Assembly (NCBI GenBank): GCA_947184155.2
Contig: CAMXCT020000468.1
Coordinates: 183,565 to 247,564, forward strand
Direction of reading: 5' to 3'
Source: Cladocopium goreaui
Taxonomy: Eukaryota; Sar; Dinophyceae; Suessiales; Symbiodiniaceae
Length of the DNA: 64,000 bases
Both the position numbers and the translations under genes were made by a program. Below, one piece after another: positions 1 to 10,108 of this stretch (position 1 is the first letter of the stretch; every line of letters begins with the position of its first letter). A model generated the notes under the pieces. It was not told the origin of the DNA, did no database searches, and saw only the letters and a program-made list of their open reading frames with translations.

Positions 1-3000
1 TGTCTAATCCAACTACGTCCTAGTAGGAGTTCAGTTGCTGCCGCCCGTAGCATTTGAAGATCTTCCGTGGCAGCACCAAAATAGGATGTAGTATATAGTA
101 CAACACTTTGTGCGAACGTGTTGAAGGCAATACTCTTAGAGACAACAGAGGGGATTGGCTGCCGAAAAAGCCTGAGCCGATGTATAAACTTTTCGGCAGC
201 TTTAGGATTGATTTGTTTCAGGGTAGTAGGATGTGTAGTTACTGCCCATAAGTCACGATCGGATAATTGGGCACGCCCCAGCAGTAATAGCCCGAGTGAG
301 GTCGCAACACCTTGGATGCAGTGTGCTCCGAATCCAGACTGATCCAACTGACGGAGCACCCAGCTTGGAAGCGGGCTATTGATTACTAGAGCTGTTTTGC
401 ACCTACAATTACACTCTAATGCCAGCAATGAGCATATGGGTGTGTAGTCAGTTCCGTTGAGGATACGGCAAGCTTCTCGAGGGGTCAGCCCAATACACTT
501 TTCGGCTCGTGCAAGTATGAGTGTCTTTTGTGAGAGGATAGCCGATAAGATCGCTGCTCGTGCGGTTGGGTATGTCTTCTGCCGGAGGATAGCTTCACTT
601 TCGATCCGCCCAGGCAGTGATTGGAATGAAAAAGGAGGACAGTCAGTGCTAATAGCTTGCCAACAAGCATGCTGGTCAATTTGAAAACCTGCCGACCAGC
701 AACATTGATAGCACTTGTGGACTCTACTTACCCAGGTGATGTCATGTCCTGGTCCTGCAATCGTGTTGTCGTCAATATACCCCTGAACGCTAATGACCCG
801 GGGAATACGATTCATATAATGATATATCGGGTCCATCGCCAAACAGAAAAGGAATACTGAGAAAGACCTTCCCATGTCTACTCCCACATGCACCGCCCTA
901 GGCGGCAGAAGTCTGCCTTGAACTTTATGGCGGATGAGCCTTCCAAATAGGATGTATTTGGCATAATTACATACCCATGTCGGGGCGTTGCGCATTCGCA
1001 GTATATGTAAGATCCAATAGGGATTAACCCGCTCAAAGGCCTTTGATAGATCGACTAGTAGCGCAGCCATGGGAGTATTGCTGTCCAGTAAGGCTTGTAT
1101 GGCATGGACTGCGTGCTGTGGTTCTTTAAAGCAATTCATGACTACTTGCGAGGGATGCATATATGCACAAGTTGCTTTCATGACTACAGCAGCAATGGTG
1201 CCATCAACAAGCTTATCGCACGTATTGGGCATTCCTAATGGCCTGAAGTAGTCCGCAGTCGGACCTATTTTTGCCTTGGGTATCCAGACCCCTACCTGTA
1301 CAGGTGCAGCTCGCAGTCCTGCTAGCATTTTCATCATTAGCTGATCTAAGACTGGGTAGCTATCTTCAGGGGAGAGCCTCCATGCAGAGTAGGGGATCCC
1401 ATCCGGGCCAGGGGCTGAATCTTTAGTGCCAAGGAGTGTATGGAGAAAGTCCTGTTTCTGGGGGAGTTCAATAGTTGGCCACGGCGAGGCAGTTTGGTAT
1501 TCCCGTAAAATGGGTTCCCATTCTTGAAGAGAGTCTTGAGGCTTAACAAACCAAAAGTTCCGCGTGTCCAGCATGGCTTCGTCCAGCATCTGGGAAGTGG
1601 TGCACTGTTCTCCCTGCTGATTGAGGATCGGCCCATTGTAGATAACACCCTTGGGGCAAATAGATCGTAACCGATTCCAAAACGTAATGTTATTGCCGAT
1701 ACCTCTGGCTTGTTGGTTAACCTGCTCAAGAGCGGGATATTGCCGAGTCACCGTGATCTGATCTAGAAAGTCAAAAATTTGTTTCAACAGATCACTTCGA
1801 ATAGTTATTTTTCCTGGATATAGCTCACTAACCACGTTAGAAGCAAATATATGGTAAGTGGCGGTCTGAAGTGCATGGAATTGTTTTGCTGGTACGTGTA
1901 GCACTTCAGCTCGCATTTTAAGGAATTTCCGCAGAAGTTCATGCTCGGGAATGCGAGGATGATCAGATGGAATAGGTTGTTGTCTCCACCACGACCAGAG
2001 GGTGGACACAAACTCAACTTCATCTGTTTGGGGTAGTCTTTGAATCCTTCTTATCAGCTCTTGTAGGTCGTTAGGAACCATATAGGGGTTGGCCTCGTTC
2101 TTTCCAGGGCAAAACACGTTAGTCGGGATGGTCTGATGGATTGGGTCTTTCATGTCACTTTTGACTCTTGGTCGAACTACAAAGGTCGCGGTGAGTTGGT
2201 AATGCCCACTTAGGTGATGTCGCCTATTGGCTGCTACCATCACATCTATTTGGGCCGCAGCTATATAATCAGTGGGACATAGTACTCTATCGAGTGCTGA
2301 ACTTCCAGTAGGGCTTTCAAAGGTGTGAAGTTGTGGATGCGTGTCGAGAACTTGCGCGTGGACTAATAATTCATTCCAAAGGTCCGGGCAACTGGCATCA
2401 ACCTGGTTAAAGTCTCCCCCCATATAGAGGGGAAAGTCTACTCGACTGGTCTTGACCCAGGCGATTAATTCTTTCAGCTCAGCGACCTTGGTTTGTGGAT
2501 GTAGATACACTGACAAGAGTCCGATGGTAGAGTATCTGTCTTGAATTACCGCAAGGACAATGCGACCTGGTATGACAACTTCTGTTCGGTCAAGTTTCCA
2601 CCCAGGTGGAATTAGGGCTGCCGAACCACCCGACACACCACCTCTTTCTGTTAATAACCCTTGGGTGTGTGCAACTTGAATACCTGGTATATTATGGTGC
2701 AAGACCTGATGGGTCTCAGCATGCCATCTGGTTTCTTGTAATAGAACCGGGCCTGTTCGTAGCAATCGCTTTATGAGTCGCATTTTGGCATCCCCTGCTC
2801 TAGTTGCAAGTGTCCACCCTGATACATTCCACACGTGTAATCGTTTGAGCCTAAATGGAAGATCTTGTCTGATAGCTTTTCGGTATTCGAGAATGCCTCT
2901 TCCTATTTCTTCTACTGCAAGAGAAGGTAATGTCCGCGAGTCACACATAAGTTGCTGATAAAACTCATCAATACCCTGATGGAAAAGTGCGGCAACATGT

Positions 3001-3191
3001 TGCAGGGTTAGCTTCCACCATGGTGTTCGGACATGGAGTATATTGGGCAATATTGATAGGTCACGTATCTTTGATAAATATGGCGGGCATGGGGTCCCTG
3101 TTTCGTATAAATAAGTCGTTTTGACACATCTCATAAGCATCTTGAGCATGGTACGGAGCAGTGGAGCAGGCAGGTTCCGCAAAATCATCAT
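1..3191 (-). CDS. LINE ORF2, endonuclease-reverse transcriptase (partial, 5' part of the gene)
   Basis: First ~1063 codons of the LINE replicase. The start is the double ATG at 3191, 19 nt after the ORF1 stop, at the same place as in copy B. No in-frame stop occurs before the window edge. By comparison with copy B it holds an APE-type endonuclease (about residues 118-340, with catalytic-type QETRW, GGDFNQ, DRV and SGHY motifs) and the reverse transcriptase (about 575-830, with DLSKAF and the YIDD box). The endonuclease nicks target DNA and the RT primes on the nick. The zinc-finger and RNase H parts seen in copy B would lie beyond the window. Only substitutions, no net indels, separate it from copy B. 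Confidence 0.85.
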   Translation of the reverse strand, partial: MMILRNLPAPLLRTMLKMLMRCVKTTYLYETGTPCPPYLSKIRDLSILPNILHVRTPWWKLTLQHVAALFHQGIDEFYQQLMCDSRTLPSLAVEEIGRGILEYRKAIRQDLPFRLKRLHVWNVSGWTLATRAGDAKMRLIKRLLRTGPVLLQETRWHAETHQVLHHNIPGIQVAHTQGLLTERGGVSGGSAALIPPGWKLDRTEVVIPGRIVLAVIQDRYSTIGLLSVYLHPQTKVAELKELIAWVKTSRVDFPLYMGGDFNQVDASCPDLWNELLVHAQVLDTHPQLHTFESPTGSSALDRVLCPTDYIAAAQIDVMVAANRRHHLSGHYQLTATFVVRPRVKSDMKDPIHQTIPTNVFCPGKNEANPYMVPNDLQELIRRIQRLPQTDEVEFVSTLWSWWRQQPIPSDHPRIPEHELLRKFLKMRAEVLHVPAKQFHALQTATYHIFASNVVSELYPGKITIRSDLLKQIFDFLDQITVTRQYPALEQVNQQARGIGNNITFWNRLRSICPKGVIYNGPILNQQGEQCTTSQMLDEAMLDTRNFWFVKPQDSLQEWEPILREYQTASPWPTIELPQKQDFLHTLLGTKDSAPGPDGIPYSAWRLSPEDSYPVLDQLMMKMLAGLRAAPVQVGVWIPKAKIGPTADYFRPLGMPNTCDKLVDGTIAAVVMKATCAYMHPSQVVMNCFKEPQHAVHAIQALLDSNTPMAALLVDLSKAFERVNPYWILHILRMRNAPTWVCNYAKYILFGRLIRHKVQGRLLPPRAVHVGVDMGRSFSVFLFCLAMDPIYHYMNRIPRVISVQGYIDDNTIAGPGHDITWVSRVHKCYQCCWSAGFQIDQHACWQAISTDCPPFSFQSLPGRIESEAILRQKTYPTARAAILSAILSQKTLILARAEKCIGLTPREACRILNGTDYTPICSLLALECNCRCKTALVINSPLPSWVLRQLDQSGFGAHCIQGVATSLGLLLLGRAQLSDRDLWAVTTHPTTLKQINPKAAEKFIHRLRLFRQPIPSVVSKSIAFNTFAQSVVLYTTSYFGAATEDLQMLRAAATELLLGRSWIR

Positions 3192-3209
3192 TATTTCGAG
3201 TGAAAAAGT

Positions 3210-5990
3210 TCAATTTACTCCCTCCGTTGGGGCTTCTCCCAGTGCGAAGAGCAGCCTGCTCCACTCCTCCGTACTTGCCGAGATAAGATATTCTCCTGAT
3301 GGGTCCAGTGTATGCGATTGTATGATTCGAGTTCCAAGTTGCCTGGGCATTCGTCGCATGGACGATGACTGCGTATACCACATTGGTGACCATACTAAGG
3401 GGGTGGCAACTTTATACGCAACAATTAACTCAGAGTCTACAATAGCTCGAACTTGGTGATTGTCAACCACATGTATGACAATCCATTGTGGAGTGGCACC
3501 ACTGACATCTGGGGCTAATACACCTATAATACTTAGGCCTCCCGTGCCATCCAATCCACCAAGCAAATGGATGACAGTGCTAGCGGGCGAGGCGTTGTGC
3601 ATAAAGCACTGCGGGGCACCAAGTGTGTGCAAATAACACAAAGCACAGAAAGGGCACTGTAAAGCCGCAAATTCACTCAGATGTATATAGTGTTGTCCAT
3701 CATCAATTCGCGCAAGTATCGGGTAAGTCGTAAATGTATGGTAGGAAACTTGCACTACATCAGCAAATATCTTTGGCATGTTGGCATGAATGAGAAGGTC
3801 TTTACTCTGACGATAGTCAAAGGCGACCGTTCCAAAGCGAAACGGTTGATCAGGCTCATAAGAAAGCAACAGGAATAAAAGGCAAGGTCGCTGCACCCCT
3901 ACATAAATAAGGGGAGGTTGCATAAGTTTAGGTGCCCAAATGATAAAACCGTAGGGAAATTGGTGCTTTACACTAAGCGTTGCAATCTGGAAAACAACAA
4001 AAAGTTGTTTGATAGCAGTAAGTTGCTCAACACCAGTATATTCTTTCAATAGTCCAATATGCTTAGCTTTGATCTCTTGAGCTTCAGAATGAAATCCAAT
4101 ACCATTTTTAACAGCCAAGTTCATCATGTGCGCTGATAGGGTAACATTTTCATATGTGCTTGACGACTCTCGCAACCAATCAATCCCAATTTGGGTCATG
4201 ATATTGCTCAACTCTTTGTCTCCAAAGGGGGGGTCGTTCTCACTGTGGGTTCCGTGACACTTTGGAGGTTTGGATCCTTGTAGAAACGCGAAGACTGTCG
4301 GCTGGTGCACTACTGGGGGGCGAGTTGATTCAACGGTGTCATTAAGAGAGTAGTGCCGCCATTTCGCTTCAAAATCCACTTTGTCAGCTCTGAGTTGGAC
4401 TCCTCGTGCGGCTGCTTGTTCCGATACCAGCTTCAGCAGGTCTTGGTATTTCGAATAAACTTCTTGGATACTCGGTAGGTCTCTGCGGCACGGCTGCGCA
4501 TCATTGTTTCCCTCAACCCACTGTTGTAATTGATCATCGGTACCAAGTGCCGCACTGATGAGAGATGGATGAAAACTATTTCCACAAAAGTCACGAATCA
4601 CTTTATCCGTGAGAAGGGAAGGCCCATGTCTTTCTGTCGTTAAGATATTCTCAAGTCCTGCTAATTTGCGTACTTCTTGGACCGTCAGAATTCTCATTGG
4701 CAGTACAATGTTTGGGTTATGAAAGATAGGGGCAAGTTGTTCAATGAGTTCGTCTTTTTTGGATGTAGTTGCTCTGTCTGTTTGAAGCGTGATAAGGAAA
4801 CTTTTCCAAATAGGGAGAAAGTGGGCAGGGATGAAGCTTGCCCATGGCAGGTTTGGGACTCTAGCTCCCTCAGCCATTTGGTTTAATAACATGAAGGATT
4901 TCCTCCCTCCAAAAAAGGAATAATCCCATAGAAGTGCACTGGGTTGGTAACCTGTCCAGGAAAGCTTCAAGATTCCACTGCTTGAAAATCCTCTTGTTCG
5001 GAGTAATGGAGCCAATGGTAAGTTTTCACCTTTCAGAGTCACTAGTGGGCCCCATCCATCGAGAAATGTAAGTGGAACAATAGCAAGCTCCTCTGTGTCC
5101 ATGTGACTCCGTAGAAATACCCTTCTTCGCTGGATGCCATAGTAAGGACTGGTGTCCCAAACCCACCGGTTGGTTGGTTGCTTGCTAGGGAGTCCAAGAC
5201 AGTATAGAAACATTTGGAAGTGTTCCGACTGCTCGAGGCGCTGCATAGCTTTAGGTTTGCGGTCAGTTTGTACAATTTGCATGCTTCCAGCATTCTCTGT
5301 TAAGTATCGAATTGATTCAGTTCCAAACAGCTTCTGGAGGTGCAGAATAACAAGGTATACTACGAAGAAGAGCATACTTCGCTGACCTGTCAGCCCAAGA
5401 AATCCATTTAGATAGCCTGCATAAGTGAGATCTTGACAGGGAGATCCTGCGACAACAATCCACTTGATTGTAGGGTGCATTGCTTTGGCTTGACGAAGGA
5501 TCAGAGAGTCACGGGCAACTAAAGCCCAGACATCTTTAACGTAGATGGTAGCAACCCCTTCAATCGTATATCCCCACTGTTGGTCTTCGCGCAGTCCTAT
5601 TTCAGCAGCGACAAGCCGACGCAGAACAGGATCGATTTCTGCCGCGATGAAAATAGTAGGGGGTTTACCTAGTTTTTTCTTAATGATGTGATAGACAGAT
5701 CCAACTCCATCAAACATCGAGATAACACCAATGTTGGCCAGCGTTCCATGTGCGATGATCCTAGGTAATCCTTCAGGGCCGATCTCTTCAACCGTACCCT
5801 CATTCTTGCCATCTTTAGGGGGTCCGTGCCTTGTCGCCCTCGCCTTCTTCTTGCTTGACTTGGCTTTAGCATCGTGCTTGCATGAAGGGTGAGAAAGCTG
5901 AGAGGATCGTGTTCTTTTCTGCTTCCGAGGCGATTTGAGAAAGCCTTTGACAACCTTTAGTTGTTTTCTGCGATACTGAGCAACTTCACC
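3210..5990 (-). CDS. LINE ORF1, C-terminal part: cytosine-5 DNA methyltransferase (copy A)
   Basis: Continuation of ORF1 after a frameshift. The first in-frame ATG is at 5717, but the frame is open from about 5990 and homology to copy B includes a basic linker before that ATG. Counting from 5717, residues 1-390 hold the C5-methyltransferase core: FDGVGS (motif I), GSPCQDL with catalytic Cys94 (IV), ENA at 141-143 (VI), RRR at 197-199 (VIII) and GNSFHP at 379-384 (X). The spacing GSPCxDL...GQRSMLFF resembles DNMT3-type enzymes (inference). All key residues are present, so the domain looks catalytically competent. Residues ~390-835 are of unknown function and include a CPFCALC cluster that may bind metal. 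The enzyme would methylate DNA, possibly the element's own cDNA. Confidence 0.85.
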   Translation of the reverse strand, partial: GEVAQYRRKQLKVVKGFLKSPRKQKRTRSSQLSHPSCKHDAKAKSSKKKARATRHGPPKDGKNEGTVEEIGPEGLPRIIAHGTLANIGVISMFDGVGSVYHIIKKKLGKPPTIFIAAEIDPVLRRLVAAEIGLREDQQWGYTIEGVATIYVKDVWALVARDSLILRQAKAMHPTIKWIVVAGSPCQDLTYAGYLNGFLGLTGQRSMLFFVVYLVILHLQKLFGTESIRYLTENAGSMQIVQTDRKPKAMQRLEQSEHFQMFLYCLGLPSKQPTNRWVWDTSPYYGIQRRRVFLRSHMDTEELAIVPLTFLDGWGPLVTLKGENLPLAPLLRTRGFSSSGILKLSWTGYQPSALLWDYSFFGGRKSFMLLNQMAEGARVPNLPWASFIPAHFLPIWKSFLITLQTDRATTSKKDELIEQLAPIFHNPNIVLPMRILTVQEVRKLAGLENILTTERHGPSLLTDKVIRDFCGNSFHPSLISAALGTDDQLQQWVEGNNDAQPCRRDLPSIQEVYSKYQDLLKLVSEQAAARGVQLRADKVDFEAKWRHYSLNDTVESTRPPVVHQPTVFAFLQGSKPPKCHGTHSENDPPFGDKELSNIMTQIGIDWLRESSSTYENVTLSAHMMNLAVKNGIGFHSEAQEIKAKHIGLLKEYTGVEQLTAIKQLFVVFQIATLSVKHQFPYGFIIWAPKLMQPPLIYVGVQRPCLLFLLLSYEPDQPFRFGTVAFDYRQSKDLLIHANMPKIFADVVQVSYHTFTTYPILARIDDGQHYIHLSEFAALQCPFCALCYLHTLGAPQCFMHNASPASTVIHLLGGLDGTGGLSIIGVLAPDVSGATPQWIVIHVVDNHQVRAIVDSELIVAYKVATPLVWSPMWYTQSSSMRRMPRQLGTRIIQSHTLDPSGEYLISASTEEWSRLLFALGEAPTEGVN

Positions 5991-6041
5991 CCCCCTGCTG
6001 CTTCAGAAAGTTGCTTTGTCATTAGGATTGCTTTGGGTGAT

Positions 6042-9000
6042 TTAACTGGCAGTATGACAAGCCCACTGATGAAGGAGCTTCCCACTGACAAGCTTGCTGT
6101 CCACAACTCGTATACCGTTGTTATGGTCGTACATACTTATCATTCCAGGCTGACTAGTATGAAGGACCAAAAGCTGGCTGTCAACGTCAAATCTAGTAGT
6201 GGCTATGAGGCACTGGATTTCGTACTCTCTTTCTTGGAACATAAATTTGTGCCCGAGTGGGAGTCGTTCTTCCTCGAACTTAGGAAAGGAAACTCCAGGA
6301 GGTGCTTTGAGTCGAACAATGGTCAAAGGGCCTAGTTTGCCACATTTCCACTTGGCTTTGGCAACGTCTAGACATGGACAAGCTTGACATTCTGTCAATT
6401 CATCAATATTCCAGATTGGAACTAACAAATCACAAAGTTCATCTATACTTGTATTAGGCTTGATTGTCGCTGTGAAAGTGTCAATTGGTATTGCGCTAGA
6501 CCGTAAACACGCCTGACATTGTAACACAAATCTCGAGAAAAGAAAACTACGAGTACTCTGACTGAGGTTTGCGCATACAATTGAATACAGGTCATACACT
6601 GCATCATTTTGTGTAGTGCTGTTAGGGGGAATGATACTGAGTGTAGCTAAAGACAGGCAGGCGTCAAAACATGTAAACGGAAAAACCGTGGGTACTTGAT
6701 GGACCCAGCTCCACCCTACACCTACTGCTGCAAGGGCTGCCTGTCTAACATGTATGCTAACATGTGTTGGGATCCAAGGCCCTCTTGATAGGAGATACAA
6801 TGCAATATTCATGCTAGACATGTGACCACAGTTGATCGCAATGTCTTGGGCTTTGTTAGCTAAGGCAGCAATCAAGGTAGCATCAAAGGTAGGGAACCAT
6901 TTACGGCTAGATTCAGCGAAAGGGGAAAGGGAGGCAAATCGGAGTTGCAGGGATTGACTTTGAGTCTCACGTTCAAAGGATGGCTGGGTGAGGTCAATTT
7001 GCTCGGTGTTGTCTTCCCCAGTGATATCAATGCACACGCGCGTTTTGTCATTAGCCGGGAGGATAGAACTTCTTTTAAGGGCAGCCTGGATAGGGGGCAA
7101 TGCTTCTCCTTGATGTAAGGAAGAAACCTGGGACGACTTGGTCTTCACAGGGGTTGCGATGTCAGGGGGATCTTTAGCGATTTCGACGACAAAAGAGTCA
7201 TCAGGTAGCAATGGCTGCTTTTCTAGTGATTGATCATTTCCAATAGGGGCCTTAGAGGCAGTGTCAGGAGGATGGCATTGGCTTGGAGGTGTGAGTTCTA
7301 TGGGGTCACTGTTATCAGGTTTCTCATTGTCATCTTGTAAGGGAGAGGAGACACCGGGTAGGGAGGACGGAGTGATAATAGGGTCAGAAGGTTCGTTAGA
7401 CAGTCTGTCTTTACTTGCAAACCCACCTTTTCCATCTCTAAAAGTAGATTTGTGCTCTTGTAAGCTAGTTTTCTGACTGCTAAGAGCTTCTCCTTCACAT
7501 GTAGGAAGTTTCTTGAGGGGGGTGGAAAGATGTGCAGGTTGGGAAGGTAGCATTTCTTTATCTTCCTCCCCTATTTTACGTATATTATCTCTATGATGGT
7601 CTTGATCAACAACCATGTTAGTAATTGGTTGCTCACTGGTGCCGTCTGGATGACTAGCAGGTAGGTTGGTCCATGGGATGGTTGGGCTGACAGTAGGGGG
7701 GTCATTGCGTGCATCACCAGGTGCTAAGTGCCCTTCTGGAACTTTACAAGCGCGCTGAGCACCTTTGGGTTCACCACGACTGCTTAACCGCACTGCAGTT
7801 GGCCTCACAGTGTCATGGACGCTTGCTCCAGCGACAGCGTCAGTGAGGGGGGGACTGTTTTGATAGGGGTTAACATGTTGGGAGGGCGGAGTTGGCAGGG
7901 GGGTGGTGCCTAACGCTGCATAAGCCGGAAGCTGATCGATTTCTTTCTTGCTGCTGGGGGGGACAGACGGGGTTCTAGGCGGTTTAGCACAATGGTCAGT
8001 TCGTTTGTCCTTCGTAAGAGGCTGGTGTTGTGTGGAGCTTGTAGGGGGCACCGTAGTAGTTTTTCTATTGGTACCGCTGTTGTTGAGTGTACTAAATTTC
8101 CATGCAGCAATAGCTTCAACTTTGGTATCAGCAGTTAGCATGGCACTGAAGTCAAAGTGGGGAGGCACCAGCATAACAAGATAACAAGCTTTGAAAGGAT
8201 ATATTTGTAGAGCATCGACCTTAGTGAGGTATAATGAGCTTTCAAGGCCATCAACTCGATTGATTTGACATTGCTTCCCTGACGGTATTTCAAACATCAT
8301 AATTCTGGTAAAATTGGACACTTGCTCAAATCTGAGGGAGCTTTGCTTGCAGAAATCTCCTTTAGCACTATTCACTGATTCAAAATGACTGAAATGTGTC
8401 AAAAAGGTATCTAGTGTATTTCTTTCAGGTATAAAGTCGAGGAAGAGAATCCACGGATAGATCTCTTCAGAATACGTGTATGATACCTGTTGAGTCTGCA
8501 AGTCAACTGCTGAGTCCTTAAGAAGTCCAAACCGTCGCTTCTGTGAAGCATTCTGGGTGCTGACAGGGGCGATGACCGTGAGTCTGTTTTTGAAGCTTGG
8601 ATTGCACTTTTCGCCAATTCTGCGCCAATGCTCCCCTTTGGTTTCGTGCCTGGGTGGTTCACCCGGTGCACCAGTTTGTGGCAGTATGTTTCCACAATGT
8701 TCTATAGTGAAAACATTGCTGTTTCCTCTTCTGTCCTTAACTGAGAAAGAACATGGGAAGTTCTGCTTAACTTCATGAGGGATCCAAAAGGTGAGCATAG
8801 TGATGTTGACATTGTCTTCATTAACGATTGTTTGAAATTCAAATTTCGAGGCTGAAAACGCATTAATGAGTGCAAAGCCGAGATCTGAGTCAATGACTGC
8901 TACATCATTTTCCAAGAGTGGGATGATGCTACTTTTTGCAATTTGAAGTGGTATAAAAGGCACACTGCCTATTGGTGAATATCTTACTTCAATTCGGTAC

Positions 9001-10010
9001 CAGTTGCCACCAGTGGCAGTCACTTGACTAAGCACAAATTGTGTCGATTGCTGTCGTTGCCCAAAGGGCAAGTATGTTGTTGAACAATGCAATAAATTGC
9101 GGAGCACTTCAATTTCAATGCCTTCTAATTTCAGCATTACTTGAGCTTTAGATAGAAAGAAATACTTTATTCTAAAAGACATGAGCTCCAGCGCCAGAGC
9201 ATTTCGTTCTTGATCACTTAAGTGCCGAGTGGACATGACAGTGAAAACAGCAGCCTCCCGCAGTTTATGTAAACGAATCCAGTCAGTGCCTTCTTTGATC
9301 TGGAACTGGGTATCTTGTGCTGTGTTGATTTCCTTCTGTAATGATTCAATCGCTTCACGGATTTTGGTTCTCTGTAAGCACGAGTTCTTTTCATATTTGA
9401 TAGTAAGCGGCACGCTTCCTTTTGACTTGTCAGAATTATAGCAGCCGTTTGGTGACGTACTGGTCTCACTGACCCCTGGGTATTGCCCTTGTCGCAATTC
9501 TTTGCCAACAAAGTTTTCAAAGGCAATACGAGCAGGCATAATCAGCTCATCATATATCGTGTCAGAAATTTGCCATTCAATTACTGACGGACTACTTGAC
9601 AGACTATCCATTTTGACTAGATATAGTACAGTGGGATATTTTTGATACCTGAGGGTTCCAGTGAGCTGCTTAATTTCTCGTATGGCTGCCAGATGCCTAT
9701 GGCAGGTGTCAAAGACTTTTGCAGCTATTTCCACTGGGCCAGTGTTGGCATGACACTCATAGATAAATATGACAGTCTGTTGCATCGTTGCCAGTGTTCG
9801 CATAGCACTTTGAGCAGCTCCAAAAGAGGGAAACGCATAAGCAGTCGTCTCCTGCTTCGCTATCTGTGAATGCAGCTGATCATAGGTGGTCAAAAGTATG
9901 CCTTCAGGTGCTTTGATTTTGCTCGGAAAATGAACCATGAGAGTGGCATTCAGTCCAAGTGCACCGAGACCTTCTGCCGCAGCTTGTTGAGCCTCGATGT
10001 GCTCAGACAT
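6042..10010 (-). CDS. LINE ORF1, N-terminal part with USP-like domain (copy A, frameshifted at 3' end)
   Basis: 1322-codon reading frame beginning at the ATG at 10010, 99 nt after the nearest leader hairpin. Residues 1-~560 match no family I recognise. About 560-1000 is Pro/Ser/Thr-rich and probably disordered. About 1030-1310 resembles a ubiquitin-specific protease: NCGHMSSMNIALYLL aligns with the USP cysteine box, but Ser replaces the catalytic Cys, two Cys pairs (CQAC, CQACPC) resemble the USP zinc fingers, and the GHY histidine box is missing. Copy B shows that the true protein continues into the methyltransferase. Here one extra base near 6071-6075 shifts the frame into a stop at 6042, and one missing C in the run at 5989-5995 restores it. 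ORF1 is therefore broken, unless these are sequencing errors. Confidence 0.8.
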   Translation of the reverse strand: MSEHIEAQQAAAEGLGALGLNATLMVHFPSKIKAPEGILLTTYDQLHSQIAKQETTAYAFPSFGAAQSAMRTLATMQQTVIFIYECHANTGPVEIAAKVFDTCHRHLAAIREIKQLTGTLRYQKYPTVLYLVKMDSLSSSPSVIEWQISDTIYDELIMPARIAFENFVGKELRQGQYPGVSETSTSPNGCYNSDKSKGSVPLTIKYEKNSCLQRTKIREAIESLQKEINTAQDTQFQIKEGTDWIRLHKLREAAVFTVMSTRHLSDQERNALALELMSFRIKYFFLSKAQVMLKLEGIEIEVLRNLLHCSTTYLPFGQRQQSTQFVLSQVTATGGNWYRIEVRYSPIGSVPFIPLQIAKSSIIPLLENDVAVIDSDLGFALINAFSASKFEFQTIVNEDNVNITMLTFWIPHEVKQNFPCSFSVKDRRGNSNVFTIEHCGNILPQTGAPGEPPRHETKGEHWRRIGEKCNPSFKNRLTVIAPVSTQNASQKRRFGLLKDSAVDLQTQQVSYTYSEEIYPWILFLDFIPERNTLDTFLTHFSHFESVNSAKGDFCKQSSLRFEQVSNFTRIMMFEIPSGKQCQINRVDGLESSLYLTKVDALQIYPFKACYLVMLVPPHFDFSAMLTADTKVEAIAAWKFSTLNNSGTNRKTTTVPPTSSTQHQPLTKDKRTDHCAKPPRTPSVPPSSKKEIDQLPAYAALGTTPLPTPPSQHVNPYQNSPPLTDAVAGASVHDTVRPTAVRLSSRGEPKGAQRACKVPEGHLAPGDARNDPPTVSPTIPWTNLPASHPDGTSEQPITNMVVDQDHHRDNIRKIGEEDKEMLPSQPAHLSTPLKKLPTCEGEALSSQKTSLQEHKSTFRDGKGGFASKDRLSNEPSDPIITPSSLPGVSSPLQDDNEKPDNSDPIELTPPSQCHPPDTASKAPIGNDQSLEKQPLLPDDSFVVEIAKDPPDIATPVKTKSSQVSSLHQGEALPPIQAALKRSSILPANDKTRVCIDITGEDNTEQIDLTQPSFERETQSQSLQLRFASLSPFAESSRKWFPTFDATLIAALANKAQDIAINCGHMSSMNIALYLLSRGPWIPTHVSIHVRQAALAAVGVGWSWVHQVPTVFPFTCFDACLSLATLSIIPPNSTTQNDAVYDLYSIVCANLSQSTRSFLFSRFVLQCQACLRSSAIPIDTFTATIKPNTSIDELCDLLVPIWNIDELTECQACPCLDVAKAKWKCGKLGPLTIVRLKAPPGVSFPKFEEERLPLGHKFMFQEREYEIQCLIATTRFDVDSQLLVLHTSQPGMISMYDHNNGIRVVDSKLVSGKLLHQWACHTAS

Positions 10011-10108
10011 TCTGGCTTTGTCTTCACAAATGGAGAGGGTTGGTGTGTGAGAGGTATGACAGGATACTCAAGATTGACAAAGGGGGAGAAAGAATGAGAG
10101 AGGTGTAC

